Shown here one piece after another: positions 1 through 6,422 of a stretch of 58,991 nucleotides of DNA. The first letter of the stretch is position 1, and each line of letters opens with the position of its first letter. The DNA comes from an uncultured Synergistales bacterium. Lineage in GTDB: Bacteria > Synergistota > Synergistia > Synergistales > Aminobacteriaceae. The DNA lies in contig CAJODC010000001.1 in the NCBI GenBank assembly GCA_905233215.1, forward strand, positions 1 through 58,991. Reading direction: 5' to 3'. Position numbers and translations under genes: made by a program. The notes beneath the pieces are model-generated. The model was not told the origin of the DNA. It made no database searches and saw nothing but the letters and a program-made list of their open reading frames with translations.

Positions 1-171
1 AAGAATACGGACTTAATCCGTTATGACTTGGGCGAAGATTTTTCGATTGAAACGGCTGTCGTTGTCGCTGAATTGTACAGGAGTTCGGGCGAATGGAAGT
101 TTAACGCTATCGGTTCGGGCTTTCAGGGCGGACTCAAGGCATTATGCCAGAACTTCGGAGTCAGTATCTAA
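1..171 (+). CDS. TerD-family protein, C-terminal fragment
   Basis: The reading frame is open from the window edge to a TAA at 169-171 and gives 56 residues. They match the end of the next gene: YDLGEDF, then [11 protein letters not shown] here, against YNLTEDYDQ, then GQWKFNAIGQG there. This is the typical C-terminal strand pair of TerD/CABP calcium-binding stress proteins. TerD proteins are cytoplasmic and accompany tellurite, phage and chemical stress resistance; their exact job is unsettled. The start lies outside the window. It sits 17 bases before a second TerD gene, so a tandem ter-type cluster probably continues to the left. Paralogy to the neighbour is seen directly; the stress role is family knowledge. 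Confidence 0.8.
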   Translation, partial: KNTDLIRYDLGEDFSIETAVVVAELYRSSGEWKFNAIGSGFQGGLKALCQNFGVSI

Positions 172-188
172 CGCAAGGGGTGAACGTC

Positions 189-755
189 ATGGCGGTAAGT
201 TTGCAGAAAGGCCAGAAAGTCGAACTCAGGAAATCTGACGGAAGCAGCTTGAAGCGTGTCATCGTTGGTTTGGGTTGGGACGTTGCAGTTAAAGGACACA
301 GCATAGACTGCGATGCTTCTGCGTTTGCGTGCAGGAACGGGAAACTCATGAACTCCAGCGATATAGTGTATTTTGGACACCTGAAACACTCAAGCGGAAG
401 TATCATTCACACTGGGGACAATTTGACCGGCGCGGGCGATGGTGATGATGAGCAGATTATTGTTGATTTCAGTAAACTGCCTCAGGATTACGACAAAATT
501 GTTTTTGTTGTGAACATCTACAATTCGAAACAACGCAGACAGCATTTCGGAATGATTCAAAATGCTTTTATCAGGATTGTTGACGCTGAGAGCAACACGG
601 AACTTTGCAAATACAATCTCACCGAAGATTATGATCAAATGACGGCGATGATTTTTGGGGAAATATATTTGCGTAACGGTCAGTGGAAATTCAACGCAAT
701 CGGTCAAGGCACAAAGGACTCAAGCGTTGACGATTTAGCAGCAAGATTCAGATAG
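189..755 (+). CDS. TerD-family stress protein
   Basis: A 188-residue protein with the complete TerD fold signature: N-terminal VSLQKGQKVEL, an early VGLGWDV strand, the acidic calcium-binding loop LTGAGDGDDEQIIVDFSKLP (about residues 85-105), and C-terminal YNLTEDYDQ with NGQWKFNAIGQG. The start is ATG 189, not the in-frame ATG at 144, because AAGGGG lies 8 bases before 189 and the TerD homology begins there. Length is normal for single-domain TerD (about 190). It is the second of a tandem pair, and a strong terminator follows at 761. Family members bind Ca2+ and occur in ter operons for tellurite and envelope stress. No TerC or TerB partner is visible in the window, so the operon must extend left if it is complete. 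Confidence 0.9.
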   Translation: MAVSLQKGQKVELRKSDGSSLKRVIVGLGWDVAVKGHSIDCDASAFACRNGKLMNSSDIVYFGHLKHSSGSIIHTGDNLTGAGDGDDEQIIVDFSKLPQDYDKIVFVVNIYNSKQRRQHFGMIQNAFIRIVDAESNTELCKYNLTEDYDQMTAMIFGEIYLRNGQWKFNAIGQGTKDSSVDDLAARFR

Positions 756-760
756 CAACA

Positions 761-796
761 GCCTCCGGCTCAAAAAGCTGGGGGCAAAATTTTTTC
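761..796 (+). terminator. Rho-independent terminator after the TerD genes
   Basis: A 10-bp stem, GCCTCCGGCT with AGCTGGGGGC (two G-U pairs), closes a CAAAA loop and is followed by AAAATTTTTT. It ends the TerD transcript and separates it from the convergent GNAT gene. Confidence 0.85.
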
Positions 797-801
797 TCAG
801 C

Positions 802-1404
802 CTAAACGACTTTCAGCAACTGATTCAGTTTGTGGCAGTCATCGCCTGACGTTATTCGGGAGTCAAAATACTTGAATCCGTTGCGGGCGTAGAAATTCAT
901 CAACGCTTCGTTGTCTTCACATTCAAGAAACACAATCACTCCGCCCAAAAAATATTTTGCCCTGCTTATCGTATCAAGGGCTATTTCAAGCAATTCTGTA
1001 CCGTCAATCCGCTGTTCTTCGGAAAACGCAAAGTTCTTCCCTAATTGTGCGATGAGGTAAGCTGAAGCTGTGTACGTTTCGTTCTCCTCATTGAGTGCGC
1101 TGACCCTTGCTATCTTTCTTGCCATCGACTTGCTGATTCTGTCGGCTCTAATCGTTACAGGCTTCAATGCCAGCGAGAAATACCCGACCAATTCGGCATC
1201 AGTATTTCTGAGAACCAAGTAGGTTACGGACTGGTCTTTCTTCGTGAACTCAACAGCGTTGCGCTTCAGGAAACGTTCTACATCAGGGTTAGGGGGACAC
1301 GAGAAAGACTGTAGCCATTCGTGAAGTTTCTGCTCCCCCATAAAAGTTGCTTTGTTTTTCTCAAGGAAATCTCTGATATTAACTGCTCTATGCTGTTTTA
1401 CCAT
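802..1404 (-). CDS. GNAT-family acetyltransferase, probable toxin of a TA pair
   Basis: A 200-residue protein with the GNAT acetyl-CoA fold. The mid part carries LVGYFSLALKPV (beta 4 region), and the C-terminal part carries FLECEDNEALMNFYARNGF (about residues 158-176), the usual acyl-CoA binding helix and beta 5 of TacT-like GNATs. The first 40 residues (VNIRDFLEKNKATF) are a helical extension. The start ATG overlaps the upstream small ORF by 7 bases, so the two are translationally coupled. Known GNAT toxins such as TacT and AtaT acetylate aminoacyl-tRNA, and their antitoxin gene lies just upstream. Here the partner is 61-63 residues and does not show an obvious ribbon-helix-helix motif. The acetyltransferase call is firm; the toxin role is inferred from size, order and overlap. 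Confidence 0.7.
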   Translation of the reverse strand: MVKQHRAVNIRDFLEKNKATFMGEQKLHEWLQSFSCPPNPDVERFLKRNAVEFTKKDQSVTYLVLRNTDAELVGYFSLALKPVTIRADRISKSMARKIARVSALNEENETYTASAYLIAQLGKNFAFSEEQRIDGTELLEIALDTISRAKYFLGGVIVFLECEDNEALMNFYARNGFKYFDSRITSGDDCHKLNQLLKVV

Positions 1405-1589
1405 TTTTTCTTTGCCATTAACTCAAGGATTTCCTGTTCGTCAGTCAGAAGTTTCCAGTTATGTGAATGCTTTTCCTGACGAGTCGCCTTTTCTCTTTCC
1501 GACTCCTCAATGGCTTGTACAAATCTCTCAATGGCTGCCGGATCAGAAATCACAAAATTATGCGTAATACTTGACGTTGCCAAAATCAA
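1398..1589 (-). CDS. small antitoxin-like protein upstream of the GNAT gene
   Basis: A 61-63 residue ORF. Two TTG codons can start it: 1589 lies only 2 bases from a GGGGG Shine-Dalgarno, while 1583 lies about 8 bases away and is the better start. The N-terminal part (SSITHNFVISDPAAIERF, then VQAIEESEREK) resembles short antitoxin-like proteins of Firmicutes and phages that start SITKNFVI and pair with downstream toxins. The C-terminal part is charged and helical. It overlaps the GNAT gene by 7 bases. No DNA-binding motif can be proved by eye. Its role is inferred from gene order and coupling. Confidence 0.55.
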   Translation of the reverse strand: MILATSSITHNFVISDPAAIERFVQAIEESEREKATRQEKHSHNWKLLTDEQEILELMAKKKW

Positions 1590-1627
1590 TACCCCCTGAA
1601 ATTTTTATCACAAGTTTAGCACATAGC

Positions 1628-1659
1628 AAAAAAATCCCCCGTCATTCTCAGACAGGGGA
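1628..1659 (-). terminator. terminator of the TAXI-TRAP operon
   Basis: Read on the minus strand, TCCCCTGTC and GACGGGGGA form a stem with a 7-base loop, followed directly by seven T. It lies 11 bases past the TRAP permease stop. Confidence 0.8.
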
Positions 1660-1669
1660 CGCAAAATTT

Positions 1670-3733
1670 CTACACCGCAGGACTCGCTCGTCCCTTCATG
1701 TACTGCACAGTCACAACGAAGCCCACAAGCATTAAGCCGATCAAGTCGCTCACAATTCCCGGAACAAGCATACTCAATCCGCCAGCACAGATTACCGCCC
1801 TCAAAGCGATATTCATCGGGCCGAACAGGTAGCCGTTCAAGCTCGCAGCAACTCCGAAGATACCAAGCAATGCAGTAGCGCAAATCACAACAATCTCAAC
1901 AGCGATAAGCACATCAGTCAGCACAGGCCCGGCATCAACAATCCTCACTATCGGCTGAACGTTCTCGAATAGCATCGCTGGCGTGAACGCAAATATATAC
2001 GGCACTATGAACGCTCCGATTGCCAGCTTCGTTGCGTTGAACGCCGTCTTCATCGGGGGAGCTTTGGCGATTGCCGAGCCCGCATAAGCCGCCAACGCTA
2101 CAGGCGGTGTTATGTCCGCAACAATTCCGAAGTAGAACACAAAGAAGTGGGCGCAGATTTTCTCAATCCCTATCGCCGGTGCCATCAAAATCGGTGCGCA
2201 TGTCGCAGCCATTATGCAGTAATTCGCCGTCGTAGGCACTCCCATTCCCAGAATTACACAGCATATCATCGTCAGCACAAGCGCAATAAACGCATGACCG
2301 CCCGAAACATTCACGACCATTGTTATCAGCTCTGAGGCAAGCCCCGTTGACGTTATACAGCCTGCTACAAGTCCAGCCATCGCGCACGCTACAGCAACCG
2401 TTATCGTGCCTCGTCCGCCTGCTTCGAGAGCGTCAATGATTTTCTTGAACGTTATCCGCTCGTCCTTGTTGAGCAGTCCCACAAGTATCGCAAATCCAAT
2501 CGCTATAGCCGCTGAAAACTGCATCGTGTAAATATTCATCGACACCATGATTACAAGTATCACAAGCGGTAAGAGCAGATATATTTTCGGCAACAGAGAG
2601 AGTATTCTCGGCAGTTCCTCTTTCGGTATACCCTTCAGTCCGAGTTTCTTCGCCTCAAGGTGAACAGCTATGTATATTCCAGTGAAGTACAAAACCGCTG
2701 GCAATATCGCTTTCAGTGCCACCTGTGAATAAGGTATGCCCATGTATTCAGCCATAAGGAACGCTGCTGCCCCCATTATCGGCGGCATTATCTGTCCTCC
2801 CGTTGATGCTGCTGCCTCGACTGCTCCGGCAAATTCAGGCTTGTAACCTGTACGCTTCATCATCGGAATTGTTACACTGCCTGTTGTTACTGTGTTGCCG
2901 ACCGATGAGCCTGATACCATTCCGCAAAGTGCCGACGAGATTACAGCGACTTTCGCCGGACCTCCTGCGCTAGCTCCTGCGATTGCGTTCGCTAGATTGA
3001 TGAAGAATGTTGATATTCCCGTACGTTCTAGGAATGCTCCGAATATTATGAAGACCACAATATATTTCGCACACACTTCAATCGGTACGCTTCTCAGTCC
3101 GTCTCCTGTCGAATAAAACAAATCGTAGATGACTTTCCCGAATCTCACTGTTGAGAAAGCGTAGAACATTAACGCGCTCACAACGCACAAAATCGGAATG
3201 CCTACGCACCTTCTGCACAGTTCCATCGCTGACAGTATCGCTATCACAGCAAGCGTTATCATCATCGGCGAGTTGGGGTTACGCGGACTCGTTACACGCA
3301 GGGCAAGTTTGATGATGCTCTCGGCGTTGAAAGCAAAGTAGAAGAACGGCAACGCTCCAGCTACCATGAAGATTATGTCGTAGAACGGTATCGCGTTCAC
3401 TCTCGGTGTCGTATCGAACGTCAACGGAATCGAAAGTGAGTCGCTTATTCCGGGCTTGACCGTTCCTTTTCCCTTTCGTATCGGGTAATGAAGGTAGCCG
3501 AGAATCAATATCAGTCCCAAAAAAACATTCAGCCTCACCTCAGGCATCGCTGTGCTGAACAGAGTAACATAAATGCAGTACAGCGAGAATAACGCTGAAA
3601 GCCATCGCACTATGAACGCCGGTGTACCTTCCCAGATTCTTACGTTGGACTCACGGTCGTACTTCTTCATCACTGCGTCAACGTCCGCTTCCATTTGTGC
3701 GATGTCCTGTTTCGTTAAATCAGTATCACTCAT
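1670..3733 (-). CDS. TRAP transporter fused permease (TAXI type, DctQ-DctM fusion)
   Basis: A 687-residue integral membrane protein. Residues 1-30 are a charged cytoplasmic leader. About four helices follow (roughly residues 45-190), corresponding to the small DctQ-like subunit, and then the large DctM domain with GIVADITPPVALAAYAGSAIAK near residue 550 and SGSSVGNTVTTGSVTIPMMK near residue 285, both hallmarks of TRAP 4TM-12TM fused permeases. It moves small organic anions with Na+ across the inner membrane using an external binding protein. Two TAXI binding-protein genes lie directly upstream on the same strand. The length suits the fused family (about 650-850). An inverted repeat with a T-run lies between it and the upstream gene, so it may be made at lower level than the binding proteins. 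The substrate is not evident; glutamate or dicarboxylates are common for TAXI systems. Confidence 0.93.
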   Translation of the reverse strand: MSDTDLTKQDIAQMEADVDAVMKKYDRESNVRIWEGTPAFIVRWLSALFSLYCIYVTLFSTAMPEVRLNVFLGLILILGYLHYPIRKGKGTVKPGISDSLSIPLTFDTTPRVNAIPFYDIIFMVAGALPFFYFAFNAESIIKLALRVTSPRNPNSPMMITLAVIAILSAMELCRRCVGIPILCVVSALMFYAFSTVRFGKVIYDLFYSTGDGLRSVPIEVCAKYIVVFIIFGAFLERTGISTFFINLANAIAGASAGGPAKVAVISSALCGMVSGSSVGNTVTTGSVTIPMMKRTGYKPEFAGAVEAAASTGGQIMPPIMGAAAFLMAEYMGIPYSQVALKAILPAVLYFTGIYIAVHLEAKKLGLKGIPKEELPRILSLLPKIYLLLPLVILVIMVSMNIYTMQFSAAIAIGFAILVGLLNKDERITFKKIIDALEAGGRGTITVAVACAMAGLVAGCITSTGLASELITMVVNVSGGHAFIALVLTMICCVILGMGVPTTANYCIMAATCAPILMAPAIGIEKICAHFFVFYFGIVADITPPVALAAYAGSAIAKAPPMKTAFNATKLAIGAFIVPYIFAFTPAMLFENVQPIVRIVDAGPVLTDVLIAVEIVVICATALLGIFGVAASLNGYLFGPMNIALRAVICAGGLSMLVPGIVSDLIGLMLVGFVVTVQYMKGRASPAV

Positions 3734-3749
3734 GAATATTCCTCCCTAC

Positions 3750-3784
3750 AAAAAAACGGCCATGACGCAAAGCCACAGCCGTCA
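3750..3784 (-). terminator. intercistronic attenuating terminator between TAXI binding protein and permease
   Basis: On the minus strand GACGGC and GCCGT form a stem followed by seven T, 17 bases before the permease start. It likely lets part of the transcripts stop after the binding-protein genes, giving excess binding protein over permease. Confidence 0.6.
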
Positions 3785-3803
3785 AAAATTCCAATCGTTA
3801 CAG

Positions 3804-4760
3804 TTATTTGCCTGCGACTTTCATGTCCTTCTCGCCGAAATACTTGACCGCTCCTTTGTGGTACGGTACTGCCGTGTATGACGCAGCGAATTTCAGATCA
3901 AGTTCCGCTCCCTTAGCGTGTGCCTTCGTGATCTCTTCCTTGTTGTCGAAAACTCCGCAGAGGAAGTTATACACGTCAGCCTCTGACACGTCATCACGAG
4001 CTACTACCACCGCTCCGACAGCTACTGTTACTGTCTCTGACTCTGTGCCGTAGACTTCGGGCTTGATTACGTTCATGCTGTAGTAGGGCGACTTGGCGAT
4101 GAGAGCCATAACATGTTCGTCATCAAAGCCGACAAGGTACACCTTCTTTGTTGCCGCGAGCGATGTTACTGCCGTTGTCGGTGCGCCTGCAACGATGAAG
4201 GCAGCGTCAATCTTCCCGTCCTGCAACGCCTCTACACTGTCGCCGAATGACTGATACGTGGGCTTGATGTCCTTCTCGATGTCAAGTCCGTATGCTTCGA
4301 GAACGTCAACAGCGTTGAAGTAGACACCTGAACCGGCTGCACCGACTGAAACATTCTTGCCCTTCAGATCTTCAACGGTCTTAATCGAAGGGTCAAGCGT
4401 TACGATCTGCACCTGCTCCATGTAGAGGTTTGCGACTGTCGAGAAGTTCGTGATTTTGTCCTCAAAGAGCCTCATTCCCCTGTAGGCATAAGCTCCGACA
4501 TCTGACTGAACGAATGCTAATTGAGCGTCGCCGTCGTCCATCGCTTCAATGTTGGCCTTTGAACCGCCTGAAGTGATTGCCGTGATTGTCGTTGATGTCT
4601 TTTCGCCGACTTTACCAGCAAGAACTCCGCCGAATCCGTAATACGTTCCCTGCGCTCCGCCTGTCGTGAATACCAGTTTTGTTCCTCCCGGCATTCCGTC
4701 AGCAAAAGCACAGCCTGCGAACATCATCAATACTGCCGTTAATACCGCAACTTTCCTCAT
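3804..4760 (-). CDS. TAXI-family TRAP solute-binding protein
   Basis: A 318-residue exported protein. The start is ATG 4760 (AGGAGG at 4770-4775), giving a signal peptide MRKVAVLTAVLMMFAGCAFA; the longer ORF to 4871 has no ribosome site. The mature part begins KLVFTTGGAQGTYYGFGG, the TAXI signature for the first ligand-binding strand and loop, and continues with QLAFVQSDVGAYAYRG and LKGKNVSVGAAGSGVYFNA. It captures a small organic acid in the periplasm and hands it to the fused TRAP permease. A cysteine within the signal (GCAFA) could suggest a lipoprotein, but the box is poor. It is closely related to the gene upstream (4780-5760), from which it is separated by only 19 bases. Confidence 0.93.
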   Translation of the reverse strand: MRKVAVLTAVLMMFAGCAFADGMPGGTKLVFTTGGAQGTYYGFGGVLAGKVGEKTSTTITAITSGGSKANIEAMDDGDAQLAFVQSDVGAYAYRGMRLFEDKITNFSTVANLYMEQVQIVTLDPSIKTVEDLKGKNVSVGAAGSGVYFNAVDVLEAYGLDIEKDIKPTYQSFGDSVEALQDGKIDAAFIVAGAPTTAVTSLAATKKVYLVGFDDEHVMALIAKSPYYSMNVIKPEVYGTESETVTVAVGAVVVARDDVSEADVYNFLCGVFDNKEEITKAHAKGAELDLKFAASYTAVPYHKGAVKYFGEKDMKVAGK

Positions 4761-4779
4761 TTGAACATACCTCCTAATT

Positions 4780-5760
4780 TTATTTGCCTGACACAAGGAT
4801 ACCCTTTTCGCCGAGATATTTGACCGCTCCGGCGTGATAGGGTACCGCAGGATATTTCGCCGCAAAATCAAGGTTCAAATCGCCCGCTTTAGGGTGCGAA
4901 ATCTCACCGAGATTCTCGAACAGTCCGTACATGAAGTTATACACATCGTTGGCCGGAACATCATCACGAGCTATGATTACCGAACGAACCGCCACTGTAA
5001 CATCGCTGTCATCTGTCCCGTATACCGACTTGTCAAGCTCGCACTTCCCGTAATAGGGCGACTTCGCTATCAAGTCCATGATGTGCTTATCGTCAAAGCT
5101 CACAAGGTAGATTTTCTCAGTCTTCGCAAGTTCTGAGACTGCCGGAGTCGGTGCGCCGGCAACAACAATAGCCGCGTCAATCTTGCCAGCTCTCAGCGAC
5201 TCAATACTGTCGCCGAATGACTCGTAGACCGGGTTAATGTCAGTGTCAATGTCGAGACCGTAAGCCTTGAAGATGTCCATTGCGTTGAAGTATGTCCCTG
5301 AACCTTCAGCACCGATTGAAACGGTCTTGCCCTTGAGGTCTTCAACACGTTCGATTGAAGGGTTCATCGTTACGATCTGGACAGGCTCAAGATAGAGGTT
5401 TGCGACTGTCGAAAATTTAGCGTTCTTTGACTTGAACAGCCTCGTTCCCCGTGAGGCGTAAAATCCCACGTCCGATTGAATGAACGCAATCTGTACTCTT
5501 CCCGACTCAATGTCAGCGATGTTCTCGGCAGCTCCCTTTGACGCTACGACATTCAACGCCGTGCTTGTCTTTCTGCTCACAACTTTAGCGATCGCAGAAC
5601 CCAGAGCGTAATACTCGCCCTTCTCGCCGCCTGTAGCGAAAACAAGCCTCGAACCGTCCTTGTATGGTCCGCTCATCGGCATTCCGCCCGAAGACGCAGC
5701 AAACGCCGAAGCCGTCAGCGCAAGTACCAGAACAACAACAAGGGAAATCATTTTCTTCAT
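4780..5760 (-). CDS. TAXI-family TRAP solute-binding protein (paralogue)
   Basis: A 326-residue exported protein with a signal peptide of about 22 residues ending ASAFA-ASS. The start is ATG 5760, preceded by AGGAGGT at 5768-5774. The body carries RLVFATGGEKGEYYALGSA and VQIAFIQSDVGFYASRGTR, aligning along its whole length with the following gene. Both keep the C-terminal AVPYHAGAVKYLGEKG type motif. Two tandem TAXI receptors feeding one permease suggest either two related ligands or a recent duplication that is being divided by function. It is the first gene of the operon; a possible extended -10 (TGATAGAAT) lies about 35 bases upstream inside the end of the regulator gene. Confidence 0.93.
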   Translation of the reverse strand: MKKMISLVVVLVLALTASAFAASSGGMPMSGPYKDGSRLVFATGGEKGEYYALGSAIAKVVSRKTSTALNVVASKGAAENIADIESGRVQIAFIQSDVGFYASRGTRLFKSKNAKFSTVANLYLEPVQIVTMNPSIERVEDLKGKTVSIGAEGSGTYFNAMDIFKAYGLDIDTDINPVYESFGDSIESLRAGKIDAAIVVAGAPTPAVSELAKTEKIYLVSFDDKHIMDLIAKSPYYGKCELDKSVYGTDDSDVTVAVRSVIIARDDVPANDVYNFMYGLFENLGEISHPKAGDLNLDFAAKYPAVPYHAGAVKYLGEKGILVSGK

Positions 5761-5809
5761 GAAAATTACCTCCTGAAAAATTTTATGACTGTGCGAATAT
5801 TCTATCATA

Positions 5810-6112
5810 TCAGCTTCGTGAATGCTCAAGAACTGTCCTGTAACCGCCTGCTCCGTTCTCTAGGCATCGTTTCACACGGCTGATTGTCGCTGTCCCTGCT
5901 CCCGTAGCCCTCATGATTTCCGGGTAAGTCTTCGACTCGTTCAGCAGTCTGGCAACTTCCAGCCTCTGCGACATCGCTTTGATCTCTCCCGGCGATGCTA
6001 CGTCCTCAAGAAAATCATACACGCTGTCAACGTCATTGAGACTCACGAAGGCAGCGCATAAATTTTTGACCTGTTCACTCGGAGTCGTCCTGTTCATCAA
6101 AAAACATTGCAT
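5810..6112 (-). CDS. TrpR-like YerC/YecD family DNA-binding protein
   Basis: A 100-residue protein of the TrpR/YerC type: LCAAFVSLNDVDSVYDFLEDV, then SPGEIKAMSQRLEVARLLNE, then the helix-turn-helix SKTYPEIMRATGAGTATISR (about residues 62-82). The ATG at 6112 has GGGG 6 bases upstream; a second ATG at 6097 is possible. YerC proteins are small Trp-repressor homologues of unknown operator; the HTH is canonical. Position just upstream of the TAXI operon, on the same strand with 49 bases between, suggests a local regulator, but that is inference. Its Shine-Dalgarno is supplied by the terminal hairpin of the structured element at 6113-6422, so that element may have replaced its original upstream region. 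Confidence 0.88.
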   Translation of the reverse strand: MQCFLMNRTTPSEQVKNLCAAFVSLNDVDSVYDFLEDVASPGEIKAMSQRLEVARLLNESKTYPEIMRATGAGTATISRVKRCLENGAGGYRTVLEHSRS

Positions 6113-6422
6113 CGAATACCCCTAGCTTTAGCTATGGGCGCAATTTCTCTCCTTTCTGTGATTAACTTAACACCTAAAGGTGTGCGGGCTAATATCTGTT
6201 AATGTGAAACAGACTGCCACCCGCTAGCATTCTCCTTATTTCTAAGGGTAATAATCCTTCGCCAATGTTATCTTGCGGTTTATGTGATTACAGCACCGCT
6301 CCTACCACTCAGAGCTTTTAACCATAATCCTTAGAGCTGCAAACTAGGATTTGCATTCGCAGGTAACTATATATTCGCAAGTAACGTAGTCAGTTAAGAC
6401 TTAGGCTAGTCAGTAAGAACTT
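6113..6422 (-). mobile_element. structured non-coding element sharing IS200/IS605-like end hairpin
   Basis: A 310-base stretch with no credible gene. Its left edge holds an imperfect hairpin (CCC-TAGC-TTTA-GCTA-GGG, 6119-6138) followed by GCGC and a pyrimidine-rich stretch ending CCTTTCT. The same order occurs at 55,140 downwards on the other strand, within an IS200/IS605-derived remnant. Further internal hairpins are ACACCT/AGGTGT (about 6169-6182), TCTGTT/AACAGA (about 6197-6215) and GCGGG/CCCGC around them. Near the right edge are two direct-repeat pairs: ATTCGCAGGTAAC with ATTCGCAAGTAAC, and AGTCAGTTAAGA with AGTCAGTAAGAA. It abuts the YerC start codon on one side and the MscS stop codon on the other. 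A decayed transposon or a stable RNA is the best reading. Confidence 0.45.

Noticed and set aside
390-707. Minus-strand ORF of 105 residues
   Set aside because: A shadow of the TerD gene with no coding signs.
1-755. A full tellurite resistance operon
   Set aside because: Only TerD-type genes are present; TerC, TerB or TerZ are not seen in the window.
6113-6422. CRISPR array or known riboswitch
   Set aside because: The direct repeats are few and short, with no even spacers, and no riboswitch core is seen.
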